A stretch of 64,000 bases of DNA from Roseobacter insulae. GTDB taxonomy: Bacteria > Pseudomonadota > Alphaproteobacteria > Rhodobacterales > Rhodobacteraceae. Location: positions 186,001 through 250,000 of the forward strand of contig NZ_JAHXDN010000006.1 in the NCBI RefSeq assembly GCF_019375555.1. Reading direction: 5' to 3'. Below the pieces are notes generated by a model. It saw nothing but the letters and a program-made list of their open reading frames with translations. It did not search any database and was not told where the DNA came from. A program made the position numbers and the translations under genes. Of this stretch, positions 9,826-19,169 are shown one piece after another; position 1 is the stretch's first letter, and each line of letters starts with the position of its first letter.

Positions 9826-10533
9826 GTGCAGCAGGAAACAGACATCAAGATGCTCGAGGCGCCGGACCTGCTGATCCTCGATTGTGATGGCGTGGTGATC
9901 GACAGTGAGGTCATCAGCGCAAGCACACTCATCGGACTTCTGGCCAAATGGGGTATCAACATCGATACCGAGTTCGTACGCCAACACTTCCTGGGGCGCT
10001 CCTTTCCGACCGTGACCGGCAGCGTCTATGAGTTGTTTTCCGTGCAATTGCCCGAGGATTTCGAAAGCGCGTACCGGCAACGTCTGTTCAAAGCCTTCGA
10101 GACCGAACTCACGCTCGTGGACGGAATTGAACGGCTTCTTGACCGTCTTGCCATCCCGCACTGCATTGCCACGTCCAGCAGCCCGGTTCGTGTAAACCGG
10201 TCGCTGGAGCTGACCGGCGTGCGCCCGCGCTTTGAAGGGCGCATCTTCACGGCCTCCGAAGTTGCCACGGGCAAACCGGCGCCGGACCTGTTCCTGCACG
10301 TCGCCGACAAGATGCAGGTCGCGCCGGACAAATGCATGGTGATCGAAGACAGCGGCGTCGGGCTCGAAGCGGCCCTTTCGGCGGGAATGCAGGCAGTGTG
10401 GTTTACAGGCGGGTCACATATGCGCAAAATGGACCGCGCTGAGATCGAGGTTGCCGGTTTTCCACAAGGTCCGCACCTGAGAATCGATAATTTTGAGGCT
10501 TTGTTCGAGCACGTGCCGGGCATAATGCGCTGA
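9826..10533 (+). CDS. HAD-family sugar-phosphate phosphatase (beta-phosphoglucomutase-like)
   Basis: About 235 residues. The HAD nucleophile motif DCDGVVIDSE is near the N-terminus (Asp19, Asp21), with ATSSSPVRV as motif II, a Lys in ATGKPAPD and the acidic motif VIEDSGVGLEAA. This subgroup usually dephosphorylates sugar or polyol phosphates; the substrate is not shown. I chose GTG at 9826 because GGAGAGGGGG sits just before it; ATG at 9784 or 9850 are alternatives. It stands directly before the polyol regulator and transporter, which suggests a role in clearing phosphorylated polyol intermediates (inference). Confidence 0.82.
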   Translation: MQQETDIKMLEAPDLLILDCDGVVIDSEVISASTLIGLLAKWGINIDTEFVRQHFLGRSFPTVTGSVYELFSVQLPEDFESAYRQRLFKAFETELTLVDGIERLLDRLAIPHCIATSSSPVRVNRSLELTGVRPRFEGRIFTASEVATGKPAPDLFLHVADKMQVAPDKCMVIEDSGVGLEAALSAGMQAVWFTGGSHMRKMDRAEIEVAGFPQGPHLRIDNFEALFEHVPGIMR

Positions 10534-10549
10534 TCGAACGGAGAAGGCT

Positions 10550-11500
10550 ATGGCGGCGAAACCAGGCTCAGAGGAACTGGCGATTGACCTCGCGGCGCGC
10601 GCGGGGTGGATGTACTACCTCGGTGGGATGACGCAGGACCACATCGCCCGGGAACTGGGCATTTCGCGTCAGCGCGCCCAGCGTCTGGTGGCCCGGGCCG
10701 TCGCGGATGGGCTGATTGGCGTGCGCCTCAACCACCCGATAGCCGCCTGCCTTGAACTGGAGCGCGCATTGAAAGCGCGTTTCGGTCTGTCACTGGCGCG
10801 CGTCGCCCCCGCCTTGCCCGAAGGGATGGACCCGGTGAAATCCATTGCGCCGGTGGCTGCCAAGGAGATCGAGCGCGTGCTGAAAAACACCGACGCGCTG
10901 GTGATCTCGCTGGGGACGGGGCGGACCCTGCGCCAGGTTGTCGACGAAATGCCTGTGCTCGACCTGCCGAAACACAAGCTCGTGTCCCTGATTGGCAATG
11001 CGGCGCGAGACGGTTCTGCGACGGTCTATCAGGTGATCATGCGGCTGGCTGACCGGATCGGCGCCCGCCACTATCCGCTGGCGTTGCCGCTGAATGCAGA
11101 GAGCGAAGCCGACCGCGATTTTCACATGGGTTTGCGTCACGTGCAGACCGCGCTGAAACTGGCCCGCGAGTGCGACATGGCTTTCGTGGGGATCGGCGAC
11201 GTGTCTCATACGGCTCCGATGATCATTGACGGCTTTATCGACAGGGAAGAAATAGATGCGCTTCTGGCCCGCGGGGCCGTTGGAGAGATCGTCGGCTGGG
11301 CCTTTGATGGGGACGGCAAATATCTGGAGGGCGGCTCCAACGCGCGGATCAACGGCGTGCGCGCGGATACGGCCGGCACGCCCGTCGTGTGTATCGCTGC
11401 CGGCGAGAATAAATACAAAGCGCTGGCCGCTGCGCTGAAAGGTCAGCTGATCACCGGCTTGATCACAGACGAGACCAGCGCCCTGCATCTGCTGGCATAA
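10550..11500 (+). CDS. smoC: SorC/DeoR-type sugar-binding transcriptional regulator of the polyol operon
   Basis: 316 residues. An N-terminal helix-turn-helix (YYLGGMTQDHIARELGISRQRAQRLVARA) precedes a sugar-phosphate-binding domain of the SorC type with ISLGTGRTLRQV and IGNAARDGS. CGGAGAAGG precedes the ATG. It lies immediately before smoEFGK-smoS-mtlK on the same strand, where the Rhodobacter polyol regulator is found. Its likely target is the inverted repeat over the smoE promoter at 11552-11567; the inducer is probably a polyol or its phosphate (inference). Confidence 0.85.
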   Translation: MAAKPGSEELAIDLAARAGWMYYLGGMTQDHIARELGISRQRAQRLVARAVADGLIGVRLNHPIAACLELERALKARFGLSLARVAPALPEGMDPVKSIAPVAAKEIERVLKNTDALVISLGTGRTLRQVVDEMPVLDLPKHKLVSLIGNAARDGSATVYQVIMRLADRIGARHYPLALPLNAESEADRDFHMGLRHVQTALKLARECDMAFVGIGDVSHTAPMIIDGFIDREEIDALLARGAVGEIVGWAFDGDGKYLEGGSNARINGVRADTAGTPVVCIAAGENKYKALAAALKGQLITGLITDETSALHLLA

Positions 11501-11535
11501 TTCAACCGAAAAGCGGCATGGCATGAAGAATCTGG

Positions 11536-11565
11536 TTGACTCTCGCACGCGCAATTGTGAATAAT
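11536..11565 (+). promoter_or_regulatory. Predicted smoE promoter with overlapping inverted repeat
   Basis: TTGACT (11536-11541) and AATAAT (11560-11565) are separated by 18 bp, five of six matches to each sigma-70 hexamer. An inverted repeat CAATT-N6-AATTG at 11552-11567 covers the -10, a natural position for a repressor site of the adjacent SorC-type regulator. The ribosome site and smoE start follow about 48 bp downstream. Confidence 0.6.
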
Positions 11566-11612
11566 TGTCACTGCAATGGGCAAAAGCTCATATGATGTTT
11601 TGGGAGGAACTA

Positions 11613-12917
11613 ATGATCTACACAGTAAGCCGCCTTATGGGCGCTTGCGCTATTGCAGCGCTGTCTACAGCCGCGGCGGCAGAAACAATCACAATCGCTA
11701 CCGTGAACAACGGCGACATGATCCGCATGCAGGGGTACACGGATGATTTCACCGCCAAAACCGGCCATGATGTCGAATGGGTGACGTTGGAAGAAAACGT
11801 GCTGCGCCAGCGGGTGACGACGGATATCTCGACCAAGGGCGGTTCGTTCGACATCACGACAATCGGTATGTACGAAGCACCGATCTGGGGCGCTAATGGG
11901 TGGCTTGTTCCTCTCGATGGCCTGTCCGAAGACTATGATGTCGATGACATCCTGCCCGCGATGCGCAGCGGTCTGTCGCACGACGGCACGCTCTATGCGG
12001 CGCCATTTTACGGCGAAAGCTCTATGGTCATGTATCGCACCGACCTGATGGAAAAAGCCGGTCTGGAAATGCCGGATGCGCCCACCTGGGACTTCATCCG
12101 CGAAGCGGCGGCAGCCATGACCGACCGTGACAACGAGATCAACGGGGTCTGCCTGCGTGGCAAGGCTGGTTGGGGTGAAGGCGGGGCCTTCATCACGGTC
12201 ACGGCCAATTCCTTCGGCGCGCGCTGGTTTGACGAAGACTGGAATGCGCAGTTCGATCAACCCGAATGGGCCAACGCCCTGAACTTCTTTGTCGAGCTGA
12301 TGTCGGAATCCGGCCCTCCCGGATATGCAACTAACGGGTTCAACGAAAACCTGTCGTTGTTCCAGCAGGGCAAGTGCGGCATGTGGATCGATGCCACGGT
12401 GGCGGCGTCGTTCGTGACCAATCCGGACGACTCCACCGTTGCTGACAAAGTCGGATTTGCTTTGGCCCCCGATACCGGCCTTGGCAAACGCGCTAACTGG
12501 CTCTGGGCTTGGGCACTCGCAATTCCGGGCGGCACTCAGAAAGAAGAGGCAGCCAAGCAGTTCATCGAGTGGGCGACCTCCAAGGAATACATCGAGCTGG
12601 TCGCGGCCAAGGAAGGCTGGGCCAACGTGCCTCCGGGCGCACGGACCTCGCTTTATGAGAACCCCAACTACCAGTCAGTGCCATTCGCAAAGATGACGCT
12701 GGACTCGATCAATGCGGCTGACCCGTCAAATCCGACCGTTAAGCCGGTCCCTTATGTCGGCATTCAGTTTGTCGCCATACCCGAGTTCGCAGGCATTGCG
12801 ACCGAAGTGAGCCAGGAGTTCTCGGCAGTCTATGCCGGCCAGCAAACCGTTGAAGAAGCCTTGGCCAAAGCGCAGGCTCTGACCAACGACGCAATGGAAG
12901 CAGCCGGCTACAGGTAA
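11613..12917 (+). CDS. smoE: Sorbitol/mannitol ABC transporter, periplasmic binding protein
   Basis: 434 residues, extracellular solute-binding family 1 (MalE-like). A signal peptide runs to Ala-Ala-Ala-Ala at residue 23, mature start ETITIA. GGGAGGAAC lies before the ATG at 11613, which is preferred over upstream in-frame candidates. The following genes (two MalF/G-type permeases, a MalK-type ATPase, sorbitol and mannitol dehydrogenases) identify the set as smoEFGK. It binds polyols in the periplasm. A perfect 11-bp hairpin follows the gene. Confidence 0.9.
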   Translation: MIYTVSRLMGACAIAALSTAAAAETITIATVNNGDMIRMQGYTDDFTAKTGHDVEWVTLEENVLRQRVTTDISTKGGSFDITTIGMYEAPIWGANGWLVPLDGLSEDYDVDDILPAMRSGLSHDGTLYAAPFYGESSMVMYRTDLMEKAGLEMPDAPTWDFIREAAAAMTDRDNEINGVCLRGKAGWGEGGAFITVTANSFGARWFDEDWNAQFDQPEWANALNFFVELMSESGPPGYATNGFNENLSLFQQGKCGMWIDATVAASFVTNPDDSTVADKVGFALAPDTGLGKRANWLWAWALAIPGGTQKEEAAKQFIEWATSKEYIELVAAKEGWANVPPGARTSLYENPNYQSVPFAKMTLDSINAADPSNPTVKPVPYVGIQFVAIPEFAGIATEVSQEFSAVYAGQQTVEEALAKAQALTNDAMEAAGYR

Positions 12918-12932
12918 GGCCAGCTGCCTATC

Positions 12933-12958
12933 CCGGAGGGCGGTGCGCCGCCCTCCGG
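12933..12958 (+). other. Intercistronic GC hairpin after smoE
   Basis: CCGGAGGGCGG and CCGCCCTCCGG form a perfect 11-bp stem with a TGCG loop, 16 bp after the smoE stop and 74 bp before smoF. No T-tract follows, so partial termination or mRNA 3'-end protection is more likely than full termination. Confidence 0.75.
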
Positions 12959-13031
12959 ACGCTTACCACTTGTTCCATTCGACTGATGATGTTCAGACGG
13001 CCACCGTGCCCGTCAACAGAGGAGATGTGTT

Positions 13032-13898
13032 ATGGCGACCCAACAATCCCGATCAGCGGCCAGACTGATGATGGCGCCTGCCGTGATCCTGCTCTTGGGT
13101 TGGATGCTCGTGCCCCTGACGATGACCCTTTGGTTCTCATTTCGTAAATACCTGCCGCTGCGCGGCGGCGATCTCGGATGGGCCGGTTTCGACAATTACA
13201 CACGTTTTATCGGTTCGAGCTCCTTCTGGCCAAGCGTGCAGGCCACGCTGGTCATCGTTGGTGGTGTGCTGATCATCACGGTCGTGCTTGGCATCATCCT
13301 GGCCTTGTTGCTGGATCAGCCGATGTGGGGTCAGGGCGTCGTCAGGATCCTCGTGATCGCACCATTCTTCGTCATGCCGACGGTTTCGGCGCTGGTCTGG
13401 AAGAACATGTTCATGGACCCCGTGAACGGGCTTTTTGCCTATGTCTGGAAGTTTTTTGGCGCAGCCCCGGTGGAATGGCTCAGCCAGGCGTCGATGCAGT
13501 CAATCATCATGATCGTGAGCTGGCAGTGGTTGCCCTTTGCAACCCTGATCCTGCTGACCGCCGTTCAATCCCTCGACAGCGAGCAACTGGAAGCCGCAGA
13601 GATGGATGGCGCGTCGTTCATGAGCCGTTTCTGGTATCTTATTCTGCCGCATCTGGCGCGCGCGATCACCATCGTGGTGCTGATCCAGACGATCTTCCTG
13701 TTGTCGATCTTTGCGGAAATCTTCGTCACCACGGGCGGTGCCTTCGGCACCAAGACACTCTCCTACCTGATCTTTCAACGCGTGCTGGAAAGCCAGAACG
13801 TCGGGCTAGGGTCGGCTGGCGGGGTCTATGCCATCATTCTTGCCAATATCGTTGCCATCTTCCTGATGCGCATCGTCGGCAAAAACCTGGACGCGTGA
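13032..13898 (+). CDS. smoF: Sorbitol/mannitol ABC transporter permease 1
   Basis: 288 residues, MalF-type permease with about six hydrophobic segments. The EAA loop reads LEAAEMDGASFMSRFWYLILPHLARA and docks on the ATPase. GAGGAG lies before the ATG. It heterodimerises with SmoG in the inner membrane. The next gene starts 10 bp after its stop. Confidence 0.9.
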   Translation: MATQQSRSAARLMMAPAVILLLGWMLVPLTMTLWFSFRKYLPLRGGDLGWAGFDNYTRFIGSSSFWPSVQATLVIVGGVLIITVVLGIILALLLDQPMWGQGVVRILVIAPFFVMPTVSALVWKNMFMDPVNGLFAYVWKFFGAAPVEWLSQASMQSIIMIVSWQWLPFATLILLTAVQSLDSEQLEAAEMDGASFMSRFWYLILPHLARAITIVVLIQTIFLLSIFAEIFVTTGGAFGTKTLSYLIFQRVLESQNVGLGSAGGVYAIILANIVAIFLMRIVGKNLDA

Positions 13899-13908
13899 GG
13901 AGCTGAAC

Positions 13909-14739
13909 ATGGCACGTGCTGTTACAAACAATCGCAAAGCTCTGAACACCGCAATCGCCTGGTCGATCGGCCTGATCATTTTCTTCCCGATCCTGTGGAC
14001 GATCCTGACCAGCTTCAAGACCGAGGCCCAGGCGATCAGCAACCCGCCGGTGTTCCTGTTCTTCGACTGGACGCTTGAGAACTACTCGGTCGTGCAGGAA
14101 CGCTCCAACTATATGCGTTTCCTTTGGAACTCGGTCTTCATCGCCGGGGGGTCCACGGTTCTGGGGCTGATCATCGCGGTGCCTGCCGCCTGGTCGATGG
14201 CCTTTGTTCCCTCCAGGCGCACCAAGGACATTCTGCTGTGGATGTTATCAACCAAGATGCTGCCGGCGGTGGGCGTTCTTTACCCGATCTACCTGCTCTT
14301 CATCAAATTGGGTCTCCTTGATACGCGCATCGGCCTGACAATCGTTCTGATGCTGATCAACCTGCCGATCATCGTCTGGATGCTCTATACATATTTCCGC
14401 GAGATTCCCGGTGAAATTCTGGAAGCTGCGCGCATGGATGGTGCCTCGCTCAAGAACGAGATCCTTTACGTGCTGACGCCGATGGCCGTGCCGGGCATCG
14501 CATCAACCCTGTTGCTGAATTTCATCCTCGCCTGGAACGAAGCCTTCTGGACGCTCAATCTGACGGCGGCCAAGGCGGCCCCGCTGACCGCGTTCATTGC
14601 CAGCTATTCGAGCCCGGAAGGTCTGTTTTACGCGAAACTCTCCGCAGCCTCGACAATGGCGATCGCACCTATCCTCATCATGGGCTGGTTCAGCCAGAAA
14701 CAACTCGTCCGCGGCCTGACGTTCGGCGCGGTGAAGTAA
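13909..14739 (+). CDS. smoG: Sorbitol/mannitol ABC transporter permease 2
   Basis: 276 residues, MalG-type permease. Six predicted membrane segments and the EAA loop ILEAARMDGASLKNEILYVLTPM are visible. AGGAG precedes the ATG. It completes the channel with SmoF and is followed after 12 bp by the ATPase smoK. Confidence 0.9.
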   Translation: MARAVTNNRKALNTAIAWSIGLIIFFPILWTILTSFKTEAQAISNPPVFLFFDWTLENYSVVQERSNYMRFLWNSVFIAGGSTVLGLIIAVPAAWSMAFVPSRRTKDILLWMLSTKMLPAVGVLYPIYLLFIKLGLLDTRIGLTIVLMLINLPIIVWMLYTYFREIPGEILEAARMDGASLKNEILYVLTPMAVPGIASTLLLNFILAWNEAFWTLNLTAAKAAPLTAFIASYSSPEGLFYAKLSAASTMAIAPILIMGWFSQKQLVRGLTFGAVK

Positions 14740-14751
14740 AGGAATACAACC

Positions 14752-15746
<995 letters not shown>

Positions 15747-15750
<4 letters not shown>

Positions 15751-16520
15751 GCAAGCTGGCCGATAAGGTTGCTCTGATCACCGGCGCGGGAAGGGGCATC
15801 GGCGCGGCATTCGCCCGGGCCTATGTGGCAGAAGGAGCGATGGTTGCGGTTGCCGACATCGACCTTGCGGCGGCGCAGAAGACGGCAGACAGCCTCGGCG
15901 CGCAGGCAATCGCGGTGCATCTCGACGTGACCAAGCAGTCATCCATTGACGCCTGTGTGCAGGACGTGGTCAGGCAACTGGGACGGATCGACATACTGAT
16001 CAACAATGCCGCCGTGTTCGACATGGCGCCCATCGTGGATATTACCCGCGACAGCTTTGACCGCGTCTTTGCGATCAACGTCTCGGGATGTCTTTTCATG
16101 TTACAGGCGGTGGCGGCGCAGATGATCGCTCAGGGTGCCGGTGGCAAGATCATCAACATGGCCAGCCAGGCAGGGCGGCGCGGCGAGCCGCTGGTGGCCG
16201 TATATTGCGCCAGCAAAGCGGCGGTGATCAGCCTGACACAATCGGCCGGGCTCAACCTCGTAAAGCACGGCATCAACGTGAACGCGATTGCCCCCGGTGT
16301 CGTGGACGGTGCCCATTGGGATGAAGTGGATGCGAAATTCGCGATCTACGAAAACCTGCAACCGGGCGAGAAGAAGCGACAGGTGGCCTCAGAGGTCCCC
16401 TTTGGACGTATGGGCACCGCAGAAGATCTGACCGGGATGGCGGTGTTTCTGGCCTCGAAGGATGCGGCATATGTCGTGGCGCAAACCTACAACGTGGATG
16501 GCGGGAATTGGATGAGCTGA
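15747..16520 (+). CDS. smoS: Sorbitol (D-glucitol) dehydrogenase, SDR family
   Basis: 257 residues. Classical short-chain dehydrogenase: GAGRGIGAA nucleotide motif from residue 13, NNAAV, Ser140 in NMAS, and the catalytic Tyr153 and Lys157 in YCASK. It oxidises sorbitol to fructose with NAD in the cytoplasm, an assignment based on the Rhodobacter operon order. The start is TTG, overlapping the smoK stop as TTGA, an uncommon initiation codon explained by coupling. No other in-frame start near the N-terminal beta strand fits as well. Confidence 0.88.
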
Positions 16521-16521
16521 C

Positions 16522-18042
16522 ATGATCAAGCTGAAAGACGCCGCGCTGACATCACTGCAACCGCGGATCGCGGTGCCACGGTATGACCGATCCGTCTTGC
16601 GACCGGGTATCCTGCATGTGGGGGTGGGGAACTTTCATCGCGCGCATCAGGCGATTTACCTTGAAGACCTGCACAACGCGGGTGGTGACCCTTCCTGGGG
16701 GATTTGCGGGGCCGGGGTGCGGGCGCCCGACGCACGCATGCGTGTGGAGTTGTCCGGGCAGGACTGGCTCTATTCGGTGGTCGAAGTGGACGGTACCGAG
16801 CTTGCTGCCAGCGTCGTCGGGTGCATGGTCGATTTTGTGGAAATCGACCCTGCCACGAATGCGCCCTTGCTTGCACAGATGGGGCATCCGGACACGCGCA
16901 TCGTATCCCTCACGGTCACGGAGGGCGGCTATTTCGTGGACAGTGCGACCGGTCGGTTCGATCTTGCGCACCCCCTGATCGCCGCGGATATCGCCGCGCC
17001 GGGGTCTGCGCATACCGTGTTCGGCGCGATCGTGTCGGCGCTGGCGGCGCGTAAATCAACCGGGATGGCGCCTTTTACCGTGATGTCCTGCGACAACCTG
17101 CCCGGCAATGGTGATGCCGCGCGCGAAGCGGTTCTGGGGATCGCGCAGGCAATCGACCCGGATCTTGCGGCATGGATCTCTGATAATGTCAGTTTTCCCA
17201 ATGCGATGGTCGACAGGATCACACCCGCGACGGGTGACCGCGAGCGCGCCCTGCTGGGTCAGCATTTCGGGATCGAAGATAACTTTCCCGTCTTTTGTGA
17301 ACCCTTCCGTCAATGGGTGCTGGAAGATGATTTCGTGAACGGTCGGCCCGAACTGGAAGCGGTTGGCGTAACCTTCACAAAGGATATCCATGACTTTGAA
17401 AAGATGAAGATCCGCATTCTGAACGGCGGGCACGCGATCCTTGCCTACCCGGCGGCTCTGATGGGTGTTGAGTTCGCCCATGACGCGCTTTTGCAGACCG
17501 TCATCCGGGCCTTTCTGCGCAAAGTGCTGACGGACGACGTGTTGCATCTGGTCCCTGCGGTTCCGGGATACACGCCTCACGAGTACCTCGATCTGATCTG
17601 TACGCGCATTGAGAACCAGGGGGTTGCGGACCAGATTTCCCGGCTCTGTCTTGACGGTTCCAACCGGCAGCCGAAATTCACGATTCCCTCCATCCGCGAT
17701 AATCTGGCGCAGGGCCATGTACCGGTCGGTCTGGCACTGAGTGCCGCGCTCTGGTGCCGATACTGCGCCGGGCGCACGGACCTGGGTGAAGATATCCCAC
17801 CCAACGATCCCAACTGGGACAGCCTGCATGCGACGGCCGTGGCGGCGCAATCGACCCCGCAGGTCTGGTTGGAGCAATCCGAGATATACGGCGATGTGGG
17901 CAAGCATCCCGGCTTCGCCAGCCTGTTTGCCGTATGCCTGAACTCGCTCCAGACCAATGGTGCAGAGGACACGTTGCGCCAGTATCTCAATGACGACACA
18001 TTCTGTACCGTTGAAGCTGCGCAGTCACACGGTGGCCACTAG
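16522..18042 (+). CDS. mtlK: Mannitol 2-dehydrogenase (polyol-specific long-chain dehydrogenase)
   Basis: 506 residues, the length of the long-chain polyol dehydrogenase family. The N-terminal GVGNFHRAHQAIYL nucleotide region and the catalytic motif around Lys296, Asn301 and His304 (KIRILNGGH) match the mannitol 2-dehydrogenase active site. It oxidises mannitol to fructose with NAD and may accept arabinitol or sorbitol. The ATG lies 1 bp after the smoS stop. The product fructose would be phosphorylated by the kinase encoded next. Confidence 0.93.
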   Translation: MIKLKDAALTSLQPRIAVPRYDRSVLRPGILHVGVGNFHRAHQAIYLEDLHNAGGDPSWGICGAGVRAPDARMRVELSGQDWLYSVVEVDGTELAASVVGCMVDFVEIDPATNAPLLAQMGHPDTRIVSLTVTEGGYFVDSATGRFDLAHPLIAADIAAPGSAHTVFGAIVSALAARKSTGMAPFTVMSCDNLPGNGDAAREAVLGIAQAIDPDLAAWISDNVSFPNAMVDRITPATGDRERALLGQHFGIEDNFPVFCEPFRQWVLEDDFVNGRPELEAVGVTFTKDIHDFEKMKIRILNGGHAILAYPAALMGVEFAHDALLQTVIRAFLRKVLTDDVLHLVPAVPGYTPHEYLDLICTRIENQGVADQISRLCLDGSNRQPKFTIPSIRDNLAQGHVPVGLALSAALWCRYCAGRTDLGEDIPPNDPNWDSLHATAVAAQSTPQVWLEQSEIYGDVGKHPGFASLFAVCLNSLQTNGAEDTLRQYLNDDTFCTVEAAQSHGGH

Positions 18043-18085
18043 GCCCGCTGCCGCAACAGGACATAGAGATTGACTATGATGGACT

Positions 18086-18097
18086 GTTAGCGGTAAC
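18086..18097. promoter_or_regulatory. LacI-type operator upstream of fructokinase
   Basis: GTTAGCGGTAAC differs at one base from the perfect palindrome at 6143-6154 ahead of gap-edd-eda. It lies 51 bp before the kinase gene, in the 105-bp gap after mtlK. TTGACT at 18070-18075 just upstream could be a -35, in which case the site covers the spacer and -10. The two sites suggest one regulator for hexose phosphorylation and the Entner-Doudoroff route. Confidence 0.6.
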
Positions 18098-18147
18098 GCA
18101 GATGTGTACCCTGGGTTAGAAGGCCTGCAGCAATCGGGAGTCCCAAG

Positions 18148-19077
18148 ATGATACTGTGTTGTGGAGAAGCGTTGATCGACATGATCCCGGCGGTCTCCGA
18201 CCAAGGTCAGAACTGTTTTGTGCCGCACTCAGGGGGGGCCGTTTTCAACACGTCCATTGCCTTGGGCCGTCTGGGTGCCGCGACCGGATTCGTCACCGGG
18301 TTGTCAACCGACCTGTTCGGCACGCAACTGACACAATCGCTGAGCGACAGCAAAGTCGATTGCAGCCTCGCCGTGTATTCGAACCTGCCAAGCACACTGG
18401 CGTTCGTACAGCTGAACAACGGGCAGGCGACATACACGTTTTATGATGAAAACACCGCGGGCCGCAGCCTCACGCCGAACCAGTTACCCGATGTGCCCGA
18501 CGACGTGTCTGCGCTTTTCTTCGGTGGGATCAGCCTGATCAGCGAACCCTGTGCCGAGTTTTACGCCGCATTGGCCCTGCGCGAGGCGGATGATCGCCTG
18601 ATCATGCTGGACCCGAACATCCGCGCCGCCTTCGTGCAGGATGAGACACGCTACCGGGAGAGGCTGGAGCGGATGATTGCCGTCGCCAATATCGTCAAGG
18701 TGTCCGACGAGGATCTCGACTGGATCGTGCCCGGTGATCAGGACCTTGCGGGCCGGGCACGGGCGCTTTGCGCGAAGGGACCGCACGTGGTGATCGTTAC
18801 CCGCGGCGGGGAGGGCGCGATGGCCTTTTTATCGGATGGCACCCAGACTGACGTTCCGGCACACCGCGTGGCAATTGTTGATACTGTCGGCGCAGGTGAT
18901 ACGTTCAATGCGGGCGTGTTGGCGAAACTGTCCGAAAGGGGTCTCTTGAACGCATCCGGCGTGCGCCGTATCGGAGCCGCAGACATGAGCGAGGCTTTAT
19001 CCTTCGGGGCGAGTGTTGCAGCCGTGACTGTCGGGCGCGCCGGTGCTAATCCTCCCTGGGCGCATGAACTGTCATGA
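18148..19077 (+). CDS. frk: PfkB-family fructokinase
   Basis: 309 residues of the ribokinase/PfkB family. N-terminal CCGEALIDMIP and the GGAVFNTSIALGRLG motif (PfkB signature 1), and the ATP/anion-hole motif VDTVGAGDTFNAG with the catalytic Asp. It phosphorylates fructose produced by the sorbitol and mannitol dehydrogenases just upstream, feeding fructose 6-phosphate to glycolytic or Entner-Doudoroff steps. It corresponds in position to mtlZ of the Rhodobacter polyol operon. Own LacI-type operator upstream. Sugar specificity is inferred from context. Confidence 0.87.
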   Translation: MILCCGEALIDMIPAVSDQGQNCFVPHSGGAVFNTSIALGRLGAATGFVTGLSTDLFGTQLTQSLSDSKVDCSLAVYSNLPSTLAFVQLNNGQATYTFYDENTAGRSLTPNQLPDVPDDVSALFFGGISLISEPCAEFYAALALREADDRLIMLDPNIRAAFVQDETRYRERLERMIAVANIVKVSDEDLDWIVPGDQDLAGRARALCAKGPHVVIVTRGGEGAMAFLSDGTQTDVPAHRVAIVDTVGAGDTFNAGVLAKLSERGLLNASGVRRIGAADMSEALSFGASVAAVTVGRAGANPPWAHELS

Positions 19078-19169
19078 TCCGGTGCAGATATTGCCCCGGT
19101 GGCGGTATGATTGCCCTGAAACGACCTTCCAGACGAGCCTGCCTCGTCGTTAACCTGTAAAGAGATCTG